The translations under genes were made by a program, and so were the position numbers. The notes below the pieces were generated by a model. The model ran no database searches and was not told the origin of the DNA. It was given only the letters and a program-made list of their open reading frames with translations. This document shows, in pieces, positions 33,181-45,254 of a stretch of DNA of 64,000 nt. Position 1 is the stretch's first letter. Every line of letters starts with the position of its first letter. Origin of the DNA: Entoloma clypeatum (taxonomy: Eukaryota > Basidiomycota > Agaricomycetes > Agaricales > Entolomataceae); assembly GCA_963565915.1 (NCBI GenBank), contig OY751496.1, forward strand, positions 2,232,001-2,296,000, in the 5' to 3' direction.

Positions 33181-36100
33181 TTGCCTATAGACTCTTACAT
33201 ACATAAAGACACTGTAAATTCTTGGTTTCAAAAGCTTACGGACGCAGCAGTTACATACAATAAAATACTATTGGACAAACCCAAAAAGGTAAAAACCCAA
33301 AAAAATAGCACAGATGAATCGGACTTAGATATGCTTGTAAACTATATCATTGGGGAGCCCTCGGCAACAAGGCTTGGTTTGTCCCCTACGGATGAATGCT
33401 TAATTCCCTGTTGCGAAGAATCAGATAACTTAACTAGGCAAACGGACTCTATGGGGGAACCATCTTTTATTCGATCCGCTTCTGTGGAAAAGGAGCTTAT
33501 GATGAAAATCACGCTGGAAACGTTGCAGGACAAACACGCATTTGATGTTGAAGCATTATTAGACTCAGGGGCGACAGGAATGTTCATAGATCTGGACTTC
33601 GCCAAAAAGAACAACATTAAATTAAGGGAACTACCTTTCCCCATTTGGGTCTACAACATTGATGGCACGCTTAACCAAGGAGGTTCGATCACGCATGAAG
33701 CAGTCATGGCTATGCGGTATAAAGGACATGTGGAGATAGCAGTGTTTGAAGCATGCAACCTAGGAAAAGCTAAAATTATCATTGGACATACTTGGCTGAA
33801 ACATCATAATCCAGAAATCAATTGGGAAAAAGCGGAAATTAAATTATCAAGATGTCCAGAAGAATGTGGCATGTGTCGAACATGTTACTTAAATAAAACT
33901 GCAAGGACCAGATGGGGTGGAAGAATGGAAGAAGTAGTAGAAGGAAATGAGGAAGAAGTGAAGGAGGAAGTAATCCACATGCTCAGGGCAGCTAAGGGAG
34001 AACCCTCAGATGAAGTACCGGTGGAACAGGTTGTCCCCCAGAAATATCACAAATATCTATCAGTATTTGAAAAGAAAGCATCAGAGAGATTACCAGTCAG
34101 GAAACCATGGGATCACGCTATAGACTTAAAACCAGATTTCGTACCAAAAAAGGCCAAAGTCTATCCCCTGTCACCAGATGAAAGGAAAGAAGTATCCGAA
34201 TTTGTAAACAATCAATTACGCAAAGGATATATTCAACCTACCAAGTCACCACAAACTTCGCCAGTATTCTTTATACCCAAAAAAGATGGAAAGAAACGAA
34301 TGGTACAGGATTACCGACATATTAACAGCTGGACCGTTCGCAATAATTATCCACTTCCGTTGATTCTGGAATTGATCGATAAATTAAAGGGAAAGAAAAA
34401 GTTTACCAAAATGGACCTCAGATGGGGATACAACAATGTATGCATCAAAGAAGGAGATGAGTGGAAAGCGGCATTTACAACCCCAGATGGAGCCTTTGAA
34501 CCAACAGTTATGTTCTTCGGATTAAATAATTCCCCAAGCACATTTCAAACCATGATGAACGACATATTTAGAGACTTGATTGATCAAGGAGACGTAGTTA
34601 TCTATATTGATGATATATTGGTGGCAACTGAAGGAGAAAAAGGACACAGTGAAATCGTGGAGGAAATTCTAAAAAGATTACGGAAAAACGACTTATTCTT
34701 AAAACCAGGAAAATGTTTCTTTGACAAAGACGAAATAGAGTTCTTAGGGTTGATTATTGGGAAAGATGGAATTCGAATGGATCCTTCAAAAGTAGATGCC
34801 ATCAAACAATGGCCGAAACCAACAAAAGTCAAAGAAGTCCAGTCGTTTCTAGGATTGGCCAATTTCTATCGAAGATTTGTCAAAGACTTCTCTAAAGTGG
34901 CAGGGCCATTACATAAATTAACAAGAAAAGAAACAATCTGGAATTGGAAAGAGGAACAGGAGGAAGCGTTTGATATGCTAAAGAAATTATTTACGGAAGC
35001 ACCTATATTAGTATCTCCCGATCCGGATCGGAAGTTGAGAGTAGAATCAGACACATCGGACTTTGCTACAGGAGCAATTCTATCTATGGAATGTGAGGAT
35101 GAGAAATGGAGGCCATGTGCCTTTCTATCTAAAGGATTGAATGATGTGGAACGAAATTACGATGTACATGATAAAGAAATGCTGGGCATAATTCGAGCGC
35201 TAGAAGCATGGAGACACCACCTTGAAGGAGCCAAACATGAGGTCGAGATCTGGACCGATCATAAAAACCTCGAGTACTTCATGAAAGGACGAAAGCTTAA
35301 TCACAGACAAGCACGCTGGGCGTTGTATCTAACACGTTTCAATTTCAAATTAATACACAAGGCTGGCACCTCAATGGGAAAGGCGGATGCTCTTTCGAGA
35401 AGGGTTGATCATAGAAAGGGGGTGGAAAATGACAATAAAGACGTAACATTATTAAAACCCGAATACTTCCACTTGCGAGCAATGGATCGAGGTCACATAC
35501 TTATTGATGGACAAGAAAGTAAACTATTAAAATGCATCAGGGATGCCAAGGAGTTTGATGAACAAGTATTGAAAGCAGTGGAAGAGTTAAAAAAGACAAA
35601 TACCAAAACATTGCGTGCAGATGAATGGCACGAAGAGCAGGGACTCTGGTTACATCAAGGAAAAGTTTATGTTCCGAAAAGTCAGGAACTCAGGGGGGAA
35701 ATAATTAAATTACACCACGACAACCCAGTTGCTGGACACCCAGGGCAGTGGAAGACCCTGGAATTGGTTACACGTAATTATTGGTGGCCTAGTATTACAA
35801 ACATGGTCAAAGCATACGTCGAGGGCTGCGACAGATGTCAATGATCAAAAAACGTGCCTCAACCGCTAGCCAGTAAATTAAAAGCAAACACAGAACATGC
35901 AGGACCATGGAAACATGTTACAGCAGATTTTATTGTAGGACTTCCAGAAGCTCAGGGGTACAACACAGTATTAGTTGTGGCTTGCAGATCAACAAAGCAA
36001 TCACACTTTATCAAAACACGTGATGAAGTCTCAGCAGAAGGATTAGCTAAACTATATCGGGACGAAGTCTGGAAACTTCATGGACTGCCGGAATCGTTAA

Positions 36101-37068
36101 CATCAGACCAAGGACCACAATTTGCGGCAATATTTATGAAGGAACTAAATAAAATATTGGGGATCACAACTAAATTATCAATGGCGTATCATCCGCAAAC
36201 AGACGGACAGACAGAACACATCAACCAGGAGTTGGAGCAATATCTAAGATCATTTATTTCCCATCGGCAAACAGATTGGCCCGAATGGATGGCAACCGCG
36301 GAGTTCGCCTATAATAATAAAATTCACACGGCAACTCAGTTTTCACTGTTCTATGTAAATTATGGGTTTAACCCTAGGATGGGCGTAGAACCTCGGAGGG
36401 CAGAAAAGTCAGAACCGGCAAAAGAATTCACAGAGCGAATGAAGAAGATTCATGAGGAGGCAGAAGCAGCGCTAGTAAAAGCACGAGAAGAGATGGAACG
36501 GTATGCGAACCTGAAACGGGGTGATGCACCAGTTTACAAAGTTGGCGACAAAGTTTAATTATCGACTAAAGACCTAAAGTTGAACCGACCCTTAAAGAAA
36601 CTTGCCGAACGATGGATTGGACCCTATACCATAACCCAAATCATTTTGTCACACGCTGTAGAACTTAAATTACCAAAAACTTGGAAAATCCACCCGGTCA
36701 TCAATGTATCACAGGTCCGATTATTTAAAGAACCACTATTTATATCACAAAGGGTGCAGGCACCAAACCCAATAGTTATCAATGGCGAAGAGGAGTACAA
36801 TGTCGCTAAAGTTATTGACTCAAGGTTGAAGAGAGGGAAGCTGGAATATTTAGTGCAATGGGAGGGTCTGACTCAGGACCACAACACGTGGGAACCCGAG
36901 GATCACCTAGAACATGCCAAGGAAGCGGTGGAGGACTTCTTTAAATTAAACCCGAATGCACCCCGGCGCTTACGCGCAAACATCTTTGAAGGATTGGAAT
37001 TTAAACCATATGAGAATTTCACAGACACCCCGGACGACATCATATCTTGCCTGGAAGTCGAGATCTAG
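33181..37068 (+). pseudogene. C1 pol: protease, RT, RNase H, integrase, chromodomain with two stops
   Basis: Protease LLDSGATGMFIDLDF; linker; RT with KKRMVQDYRHINSWT, MDLRWGYNNVCIKEGDEWKA and VVIYIDDILVA. RNase H has RVESDTSDFATGAILS and WTDHKNLEYFM. The integrase zinc finger is HHDNPVAGHPGQ...CDRCQ, then TGA at 35842 just before SKN. The core shows TADFIVGL, SDQGPQFAAIF, YHPQTDGQTEHINQELEQYL; TAA at 36556 follows GDKV. The chromodomain (EEEYNVAKVIDSRLKRGKLE, then YLVQWEGL and TWEPEDHL) ends at 37068. The true start is unclear: the frame is open from 33067 with no ATG at 33181. C2 has exactly the same two stops. Confidence 0.93.
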
Positions 37069-37079
37069 AAAGGGAGTAA

Positions 37080-37368
37080 TGTTATGATCATATTTTCACC
37101 TTTCACTTTATCTTATCTTATCTCGATCTTATCTTATCTGCATCATATCATACATGAGGACATCTTATCATTATTGCGCAGCATGATGCTGCCACAACGC
37201 AGCCTCATGGAATTTACATATATAAGTAGGGTACTTTCACTTGTATTCGATAGCTTGTTCTCTTGAGATTCCCGCTGGGTCTCTTGGCAATACAGTTCTC
37301 TTATCATCTTTCCACTTCGTTCCTAAGTTTGGGCTCGCAACGTCGTTTGACTTAGTGTCGCCTCAACA
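37080..37368 (+). repeat. C1 3' LTR
   Basis: 289 bp, differing from the C2 3' LTR at only one position. CAGAG follows. Confidence 0.95.
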
Positions 37369-37373
37369 CAGAG

Positions 37374-37570
37374 GGGTTCCACTCCGACGTCTGGTCTAGA
37401 GGAGGAGGCTCCATGTGGCCCATGGGTGGAGGATGTCACAGAAGGAGAGGAAGCGGAGGAGTTAGCGGAAGACGCTGAGGAAGAGGATGAGTTTGAGGAG
37501 GGAGATCGCCTTTTTGTTGGAACAGTACCCGCGGAGGCGGAGTTCATCCGTGCTTCATCCAATATCTCGC
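37374..37570 (+). pseudogene. Gypsy D fragment, protease-RT linker (right part)
   Basis: After the CAGAG repeat that flanks C1, an acidic linker reads GLEEEAPCGPWVEDVTEGEE and ends GDRLFVGTVPAEAEFIRASS, typical of the region before RT in basidiomycete Gypsy polyproteins. It is cut at 37570 by the LTR of element G. Confidence 0.7.
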
Positions 37571-38500
37571 TGATAAGGCCGTGCTGCATCTAGGCCTAAA
37601 ATCTGCGCATTTGCACCCTTTCACACTATCTCTAAGGGATATAGAGAGTCCTAGATGAGCTCCGATTCTGAGGACTTAGTGGCGACGTTAGAGAGAGACC
37701 AGTGATCCTGGCAATGTAGGACATAGCACTGGTCACCACTATGGGCTTAGCTATGATACTCGAGAGCTATGGGATCGTCTCACGAGATAGAAAAGACTAT
37801 TGAGTACCTCTCGTGACGAAGCGTGAAACAAGGAGATGGGTTATATTGGAATTATCAATGACACTAGCACTGTCTACTATATGTCGGGGCTTGACCGGAG
37901 ACATTCTCGTGAGAGGTTTGGTCAATGTGCGCCGTGCTTCACATCCAAATCGTCTGTATCGGGAATATCAAAATGACATCGGATGATACAGACCGAGATT
38001 GGGTTTGATATGTCGTGATCAACGTGACCTTATGGTGAACTTTGATAGAGATTGAATCTGATGAGTGGCTTACCAAGGCGACCCTTAATTGATGCAGTTG
38101 ATACCTCATGGTAACTAGTCGGCATCGTCCCGGGTACATCGCAAAACCAAGTTATTGAAATAGTGGCCTCTCCAGTACGGCAGAGGTTCGGATATGGAAA
38201 AGGGGCGTACCTGTGGCGTTGTCTACCACATGGGCGCATTGAAACAACTTTAGCGAAGGTCATTTGACTGGATACCATTTATTGATACCACATGCAACCT
38301 TTTTCTATATTTATTGCTGCTCATGTATAAAATCTCATAGTTTCATCGTAGATAGGTAGGTTAGATTGTGCCCCAGAATTGATAGCATTTGTCTTGTGCA
38401 TCTGTTGTCGTTCGTGAGTATCATTGAAGCCTCGAGATCATTTGGTTTGCATCGGAAGTCAGTCATGATTGTGTTTTGTGTGTTTGAGAACTTGTCAATC
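37571..38500 (+). repeat. Element G 5' LTR, first segment
   Basis: Matches 57415-58365 with many substitutions and small gaps. Shared blocks include TTTCACACTATCTCTAAGGG and GAGCTCCGATTCTGAGGACT. It is interrupted at 38500 by element E; CAATC before E is the target repeat. Confidence 0.85.
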
Positions 38501-39043
38501 TGTCATAACCATACGATTCACATCCGACTTATCCGACGACTCCGACATTTCATCCGCTCCAACATCCGCTCCAACAACATTCTATTTATATTGAATATAC
38601 TTCTACTACGTAACATCTCAACCATACTTACAAGTAGACATATGTTGTTCACTTTTCATTTGTTACTCTCCGTACTCCGAATGTTCCGATGGTCAACTCC
38701 AATATCTGCACATCACTTATAGTAATGCTGATCATTCTAGTCTACTATAAATAGTGTACAAACCTGTCGTAGAACCTCAGTTCAAATATCATACGTTACA
38801 CCTCATTCGCATCCGTCTCTACTTGCCTTTGAGCATTCTCTCCGTCACCTCCGCTCATCCGCTCATCCGCTCATCCGACATCCGCCAATCCGAAATCGAG
38901 GACCACATCAAAGAGTGGGGCGCAACGCACAAGTTGAAGCCAGGTCCTTTCTGCCAACGTTGCACTTACCGCATTCCGCTCCTCCGCTACTCCGCTCCGA
39001 CTCGTCCGACGTTTTCCGACGTTGAGAAACACGCTACGTGACA
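38501..39043 (+). repeat. Element E 5' LTR
   Basis: 543 bp, rich in TCCG words, with three GCTCATCC units near 38850-38880 and a TATAAATAG box (about 38748). Confidence 0.95.
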
Positions 39044-39094
39044 GTATATTTGAACTACCACCATTCTTTGATTTACCCAACAACCTCTACCCAC

Positions 39095-40387
39095 ATGTCT
39101 CAAACCCGTAATACAGTTCGAACAACTAGGACTGCTCGTGCAGCAGCAGAATGTTCATCCTCCACACCACGCTCTGCTTTTCTTCGAGGAACACGCAATG
39201 TAACCATTACCCCTTGAGGAGCCACAGCATCATCATCCGCTCCTACCCCCGGACCATCCGTTCCTCCGCCTTCTTCCGACTCTCAGCTCCCACCACTTCC
39301 TGCCAGTCCTCCACTAAACCCACCAACGGAACCCTCCGCACCTCTAAATTCTGGCTTATTTGGCGGACCTCCAGGAGGATCTCCTCCTCCTTCCGATGGT
39401 AGTTTACATGGAGATTTGGACGACTCCGATTCCAATCCAGATCAGGAACCCAATCTAGCTGAAGCCATTCTGCTCATGACCAAAGAGTTGAAACGTCGAG
39501 ATACAAAGAAGAAAAAGTCGTATGCCAACGAACCGGATACCTTTGATGGATCCGATCCGCGCAAACTCTCCGCATTCATTTTACAATGCAAACTTTACTT
39601 CTCCGACAACGACAACTTCGACTCAGAACATTCCAAAGTCAACTTTGCCATGTCTTACTTCCGAGGCACAGCACTCGAATTTTTTGAACCCTTCATTCTA
39701 GATGATGATGAACCCAATTGGCGGGGTTCTTTCCCCGAGTTCGTCCGGCTTCTCCGCTCCGAGTTTGGTACCATTGACCCTCAGGGCGAAGCCGAAGAAC
39801 AGTTGGACAACCTACGGATGAAGGAAAATCAAAAGATATTGAAGTACAACGTTGAATTCCAACGTCTTGCTACCAAGACTGACTGGGATGAAAACTCCCT
39901 CCGACACCGCTACTACGTCGGACTTCCGGATCGGATCAAGGACATCCTCTCCCAACAACCCAAGATCAAGTCTTTACCAGACCTACGATCCGCGGCTCAT
40001 ACTATTGACGCTCGCTACTGGGAACGTCAACGAGAGAAATCCAGAACCGATAAACCCACTCCCAAGTCCGACAAAAAACAATCCGCTCCGAACCAATCCA
40101 CTCCACAAACATCATCAACCAAACCCTCCGCTCCCGCTACCGCTTCCGCTTCCACATCCACTCCGAAACCCGACCTCTCCAGTAAATTAGGCAAAGACGG
40201 CAAACTGACGTATCAAGAACGCAAACGTCGTTTCGATAATAACCTTTGCTTATTCTGCGGTAGCGTCGGACACGCTGTCAAGGACTGTCCCAAGTCCACC
40301 TCCTCCGCTTCCAAGGCTAAAGGGAAAGCCGCCCAAGTTGGCACTCAAGCCAAGGAAAAAAGTAAGGAGATTGAGTCAAAAAAATAG
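39095..40387 (+). pseudogene. Element E Gag, one TGA near its N-terminus
   Basis: The frame starts MSQTRNTVRTTRTARAAAEC at 39095, meets TGA at 39215 (after NVTITP) and continues open through MDDSDSNPDQEPNLAEAILL (39416). Capsid part: TFDGSDPRKLSAFILQCKLY, then FRGTALEFFEPFI and RHRYYVGLPDRIKDIL. The zinc knuckle is CLFCGSVGHAVKDC (about 40246-40288). The stop TAG at 40385 follows seven consecutive A bases. If the TGA is read as stop, a downstream ATG at 39416 could still give most of Gag. Confidence 0.88.
40378..40384 (+). promoter_or_regulatory. Putative -1 ribosomal frameshift heptamer A AAA AAA
   Basis: In the gag frame the bases read TCA AAA AAA TAG. A -1 slip on A-AAA-AAA just before the gag stop enters the pol frame, which continues IGSGPHEARSEDCVDSLRAS without interruption to protease. 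This is the canonical X-XXY-YYZ layout of retroelements. A downstream pseudoknot was not modelled. Confidence 0.6.
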
Positions 40388-43300
40388 GCAGTGGTCCTCA
40401 TGAAGCACGGTCTGAGGACTGCGTTGACTCTCTCCGTGCCTCCGCTCCCATCCGACTTAACGCGTCCGCTCTCTCCGATCCGAACTCTTTACGTATCAAT
40501 ATCTCATCTTCTTTTTTCTCTTCAGATTCTGTCCCAGCACTTATTGATTCAGGATCTACTCACTGTTTTATTGACAATAACTTTTCCTCCGCCTATGATC
40601 TTCCGACCTCCGCTATTCCACTCTTAGAACTAAAGCTTTTTGATGGTTCTTCTAACGCGTTTATCACTCAAGTTGTAACAATACCTATATGTTTTCCTTC
40701 AGGTGAATCCTTTGAACAGGATTTTTATGTTACTCCGCTCGACTCCGCTTCTTCCGTGGTTCTTGGATACAACTGGCTCACCCGCCACAATCCTATGATT
40801 GACTGGGTATTGGGCAGTATCACTTTCCGTCCACAGATGCAAAAAGAGCCGTTTCCGACATCGACGTCGACCTCCTCCCAAGGTAGGACAGCTACGCTTC
40901 CTCCTCCGGAACCTCCGATCGTACCTCCGCAGTCCGCTCCGCAGATTTCACTCATTAACGCAGCCGCATTTATGAGGGCATGCAAATTGCCTGGTACACA
41001 ATCCTTTCGACTTCACCTTTCGACTCCCTCCGTTTCCGCTCACTCCGCATCCGCTTCCGACACCCCCGACTTGACAAACGTACCCGAAGAATACCACGAC
41101 TATGCTGACGTCTTCAGTAAAGGAAAAGCAGACACTCTTCCACCCCACCGTCCCTACGACCTCAAAATCGAACTTGAAGAGGGCTCCGCTCCTCCGTTCG
41201 GTCCGATCTACTCCCTTTCACAAACCGAACTCAATGCCCTCCGTGAATTCATTGACGAACACCTCACCATTGGATTCATCCGACCCTCTTCCTCCCCACA
41301 CGGTGCTCCCATCCTTTTCGTTCGTAAAAAGGATGGCTCCCTTCGTCTTTGCGTCGATTTCCGTGGTCTTAACAAAATCTCAAAGAAGGACCGATATCCG
41401 CTTCCGCTCATATCCGACCTTCTCCAGACCGCTGGAAAAGCCAGTGTTTATACGGCTCTCGACCTCCGACACGCCTATCACCTCGTCCGCATAGCGGAAG
41501 GAGATGAATGGAAAACCGCCTTCCGCACGCGCTACGGGTCTTTTGAATGGCTTGTCATGCCATTTGGACTCACCAACTCCCCAGCCGTTTTTCAACGCTT
41601 CATGAACGACATCTTCCACGACCTGCTTGATAAGTATGTTACCATATATCTCGACGACATCCTCATCTACTCCGACTCTCCCTCTGAGCATCGGAAGCAT
41701 GTCCGCGAAGTCCTCCGACGTCTCCGACAACACGGCTTATACGCACGCGCAGACAAATGCGAGTTTTCTACGGATACTGTTGAATACCTTGGCTTTATCC
41801 TCTCTCCGACAGGCCTCCGCATGTCGGATAAGAAAGTCAAAATTATTCAAGATTGGCCTGAACCAAGGAAGGTCAAAGACATTCAGTCTTTCTTAGGTTT
41901 TGCCAATTTTTATCGACGATTCATTCCTTACTACTCCGAAATCACCGTTCCGCTCACTCGACTCACCCGCAAAAACACACAATGGCACTTCTCCGACTCC
42001 GCTTGCGAATCTTTCAAAACTTTGAAGAAAGCCTTTACCACGGCACCTGTTCTTATGCATTGGATTCCCGACAGCCCTATTATCGTCGAAACCGATGCCT
42101 CCGACTACGCTTTGGGTGCGATCCTCTCCATCCACACCTCCGACGACGAAATCCATCCGGTCACTTTCCACTCCCGCACCTTTACACCTCCCGAGTTAAA
42201 CTATGACACCCACGACAAAGAACTATTAGTGATCCACGATGCATTCAAGGTTTGGTGTCACTACCTTGAAGGCTCCGCTGCTCCGATCGATGTCATAACG
42301 GACCACAAAAATCTTGAGTACTTTTCTACTACCAAGACTTTATCACGTCGACAAGCTCGTTGGTCCGAATACCTCTGCCAGTTCAATCTCGTCATCCGCT
42401 TCCGCCCTGGCCGTTTAGGTACGAAGCCCGATCTTTTAAGTAGACGATGGGACATCTACCCTAAAGAGGGAAATAGCGACTATTCGTCCATCAACCCAAG
42501 CAACTTCAAACCCATCTTCACACAAGAACAGCTCACCACTTCACTTCGCGCAACAGAGTTATATACACCCGTCCTCCGTGCCACAATCATCATGGATACA
42601 GATCAGCTCCGCTCCGACATCCTCTCCGCTCTTCCGACTGATCCCATTTATACCTCTTTCCTCGACAATCCTAATCCACGCTGGATCGTGAATGAAGCAG
42701 GTTATCTACTCCACAATGGATGTATCTATGTTCCCGACTCATCCGACCTCCGTCTCCGCATCCTCCGCAATAAGCACGACCATATCCTCGCTGGACACCC
42801 TGGTCAAAATAAGACTATTAGTCTTATCCAATGAGAATACACTTGGCCTGGAATGCGCGACTTCGTCAAAAAGTATTGCAAGTCATGTACCACTTGTATG
42901 CGCGCCAAACCCCAACGTCATAAACCCTACGGTCTGCTTAAACAACTCCCTATTCCTGAACGTCCCTGGCATTCTATTTCCATGGATTTCATTGAACCCC
43001 TTCCGACATCCGCTGGCTCCGATGCGATTCTGGTCATTGTAGACCGCCTCACTAAACAAGGCATATTCATCCCTACCACCATTAATTGCACATCCGAAGA
43101 CCTAGCAAACCTTTTCGTGCTTCACGTCTTTTCCAAGCACGGAGTTCCGCAAAACGTCACATCCGATCGCGGACCTGAATTCGTCTCCCGTTTTTTCCGC
43201 TCTCTTGCAAAAGCCCTCGATATGAGACTTCACTTCACTTCTGGATATCACCCTGAAGGCGATGGTCAAACCGAATGCACCAACCAGACACTCGAACAAT

Positions 43301-44061
43301 ACCTCCGCATTTTCTGCAACTACCAGCAAGACAACTGGTCCGCTTTGCTTCCGCTTGCGGAGTTCGCTTACAACAACACTCCGAGTGCCACCACAGGTGT
43401 ATCACCATTCTTCGCCAACAAAGGTTATCACCCCGACATTACACTCCATCCGGAACGTGATCTAGCATCCGATAAAGCTCGACAATACATCGTCGACTTA
43501 GATGAATTACATCAAGAACTAAAGACTGCTGTCGCAGAGGCACAACAACGTTATCAAGGCCCTGCGGACGTCCGACGTTCTCCGCCTCCCCCGCTCCGCG
43601 TCGGACAAGAAGTCTTTGTTAAAGCTAAGTTCTTCCGCACCACACGACCCACCCAAAAGTTATCCGACAAATATGCTGGCCCATTTGAAATCATAGCCCA
43701 ACCCGGCACACACTCCTTTACACTACGTCTACCCGACACTATGCGTGCTATACACCCTGTCTTCCACATATCCATGCTCAAACCAGCAACTCCTAACGAG
43801 ATTCCAAATCGGATACAATCTCCCCCGCCTCCGCTCGAGATGGACGGAGAAACCGAATACGAAATTGCGGAAATCGTCGACTCAAAGATCGATAAAAGAC
43901 GACGCTGCAAACTCCTTTACCTCGTCCGCTGGTTAGGTTATGAAGACACCAGTGAAGAGTTTTCTTGGTTACCCGCATCCGAGCTTGAACACGCAGCGGA
44001 TACGGTAGCGGACTTCCACTCCGCTCAACCAACTAAGCCAGGCCCCTTATCGTGCTTGTAA
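40384..44061 (+). pseudogene. Element E pol: protease, RT, RNase H, integrase, chromodomain with one TGA
   Basis: Protease SVPALIDSGSTHCFIDNNF and VVLGYNWLTRHNPMIDW; RT PYDLKIELEEGSAPPFGPIY, RLCVDFRGLNKISKKDRYPL, VTIYLDDILIYSDS; RNase H VETDASDYALGAILS and TDHKNLEYFS; integrase zinc finger HDHILAGHPGQNKTISLIQ, TGA at 42832, then EYTWPGMRDFVKKYCKSCTT; core SMDFIEPL, TSDRGPEFVSRF, YHPEGDGQTECTNQTLEQYL; SH3-like GQEVFVKAKFF; chromodomain EYEIAEIVDSKIDKRRRCKL with LPASELEHA. Apart from the TGA the reading frame is complete, making E the least damaged pol in the window. Confidence 0.95.
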
Positions 44062-44105
44062 CAAAAAGAAAAGAAAATCTATTAAAATTTTATACTAACA
44101 AAAAA

Positions 44106-45123
44106 CTACTTTCGCTGTTTTTTGTTAGATACCCCCTCCGTCTCCTCGTTCCACTCCGATCCGGATTCCTCTTCCACTTCCTCCATCCGCTTCCGCTTCT
44201 TCGTTTCTTCTTCTTTTTCTGCTTCTTCTTCTACCTCCCTTCCCAACTCCTCCAATACCCTATCATACTCCTCCACATCCTCGTCCTCGTCGGATCCCTC
44301 CTCTGAAGCCTCCGAATCCTCCCTCCACGCGATAACCGTCAAAAGCTCCTTGATCTCCCGCAATTCCTTCAACTCCGCCTTTATCAGCCGCATCTCCCTT
44401 ATCATGCTCCTAAGCCCTCTCACCACCTCCGTGCCTATGACCACCTCCGGCGGACCAAACCCCTCCGGCATGAACTCCGGCTCCTCCGACGCTGCGGCTA
44501 TCCGCGATCCCTCCGCGGTCCCCTCTCCCTTGGACGATCCCGCCTTCGCGTTCTTCGTCGCACCACCTGCCACCTTAGCCTTTCCGACCCTCACCGCCTT
44601 GGTCATCCTCCGCTTCACCTCCGACTCCGCTTCCACTCCCGTTCTGCAGCTTCGTTTTAAACACTGGCACCGCCAGCACGACGAAGCATTGTCATTCCTA
44701 AAGAACAAGTTAATAACGAAGCGTATAAAGAAATAGGAAAACTCACTCCGATGGCCAAAAACACAAGTCCCCCGCTTTCAAGCAGGAGGTGCAATCCTCC
44801 TTCCCCTGCTCGTAACTCGCAGGCATATTCTTGAAAACCCCCTGCAGCCGGACCTTCTTCACCTCCGCACTCGCCGCATCCGCATCCGCATCCGCCTCCG
44901 CATCCGCACCTGCACCCGCGACCGGTTCCTTCGCCTTCACCTTCTCTACCTTCCTCTCTGCTCGTCTCCGCTCTTTCGCTGCCCTCTTCGCCTCCGCGCG
45001 CTCTGCATCTTCCTTTGCGCGCTCCTCTGCCTCCTGCAGTTTCCTCTCCAACTCTTCGGTGACCTTCTTCTGGCGCTCCCTTTCAGCACGAAGAGCGGCG
45101 AGGGGTGAGTTTTCAGCGGACAT
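44106..45123 (-). CDS. Antisense spliced gene in element E: coiled coil plus Zn2Cys6-like motif, acidic tail
   Basis: Exon 1 45123-44747, intron 44746-44698 (49 bp, GTGAGT...TTTAG), exon 2 44697-44106; joined length 969 bases, 322 residues. N-terminus MSAENSPLAALRAERERQKK leads into a charged coiled coil, then an Ala/Asp-rich linker. Splicing brings together CTSCLKAGDLC and CWRCQCLKRSC with 11 residues between, that is C-X2-C-X6-C-X11-C-X2-C-X6-C, which fits the fungal Zn2Cys6 binuclear-cluster pattern. A second helical region follows (RGLRSMIREMRLIKAELKEL), then a long acidic run and a Lys-rich end KKRKRM...NKKQRK, possibly a nuclear signal. The gene is convergent with pol (stop 44061). Its start is 131 bases from the 3' LTR, which could act as an antisense promoter. 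Function unknown; DNA binding is inference. Confidence 0.75.
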
Positions 45124-45254
45124 AACGGATAGGCGTCGGGATAGATGTTGTGGTTGGGTGACAAGAGAGAAAGATCACGCACAAAGCTTTTCAACCAACG
45201 GTCACGTGGATTACCTCATCTGGGCCTCAGGGTTCGGCCCTAAGAGGGAAATAC

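Larger units (their letters stand above)
31196..37368 (+). mobile_element. Chromovirus C1, complete structure, TSD CAGAG
   Basis: 6173 bp. LTRs of 289 bp at 31196-31484 and 37080-37368, TGTTATGATC...CCTCAACA. CAGAG is present at 31191-31195 and 37369-37373. The purine tract AAAGGGAGTAA precedes the 3' LTR. It is inserted in Gypsy D. A nearly identical copy (C2) of the same length lies inverted at 50689-56861. Confidence 0.97.

Noticed and set aside
37323..37589. 88-codon Ser-rich minus-strand ORF
   Set aside because: It is the complement of the acidic linker of the Gypsy D polyprotein, and spans the C1 LTR edge and target repeat.
44122..44736. 204-codon plus-strand frame opposite the antisense gene of element E
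   Set aside because: Ser/Pro-rich mirror of the acidic and Lys-rich minus-strand protein; the minus strand has the splice-supported cysteine motif and coiled coil.
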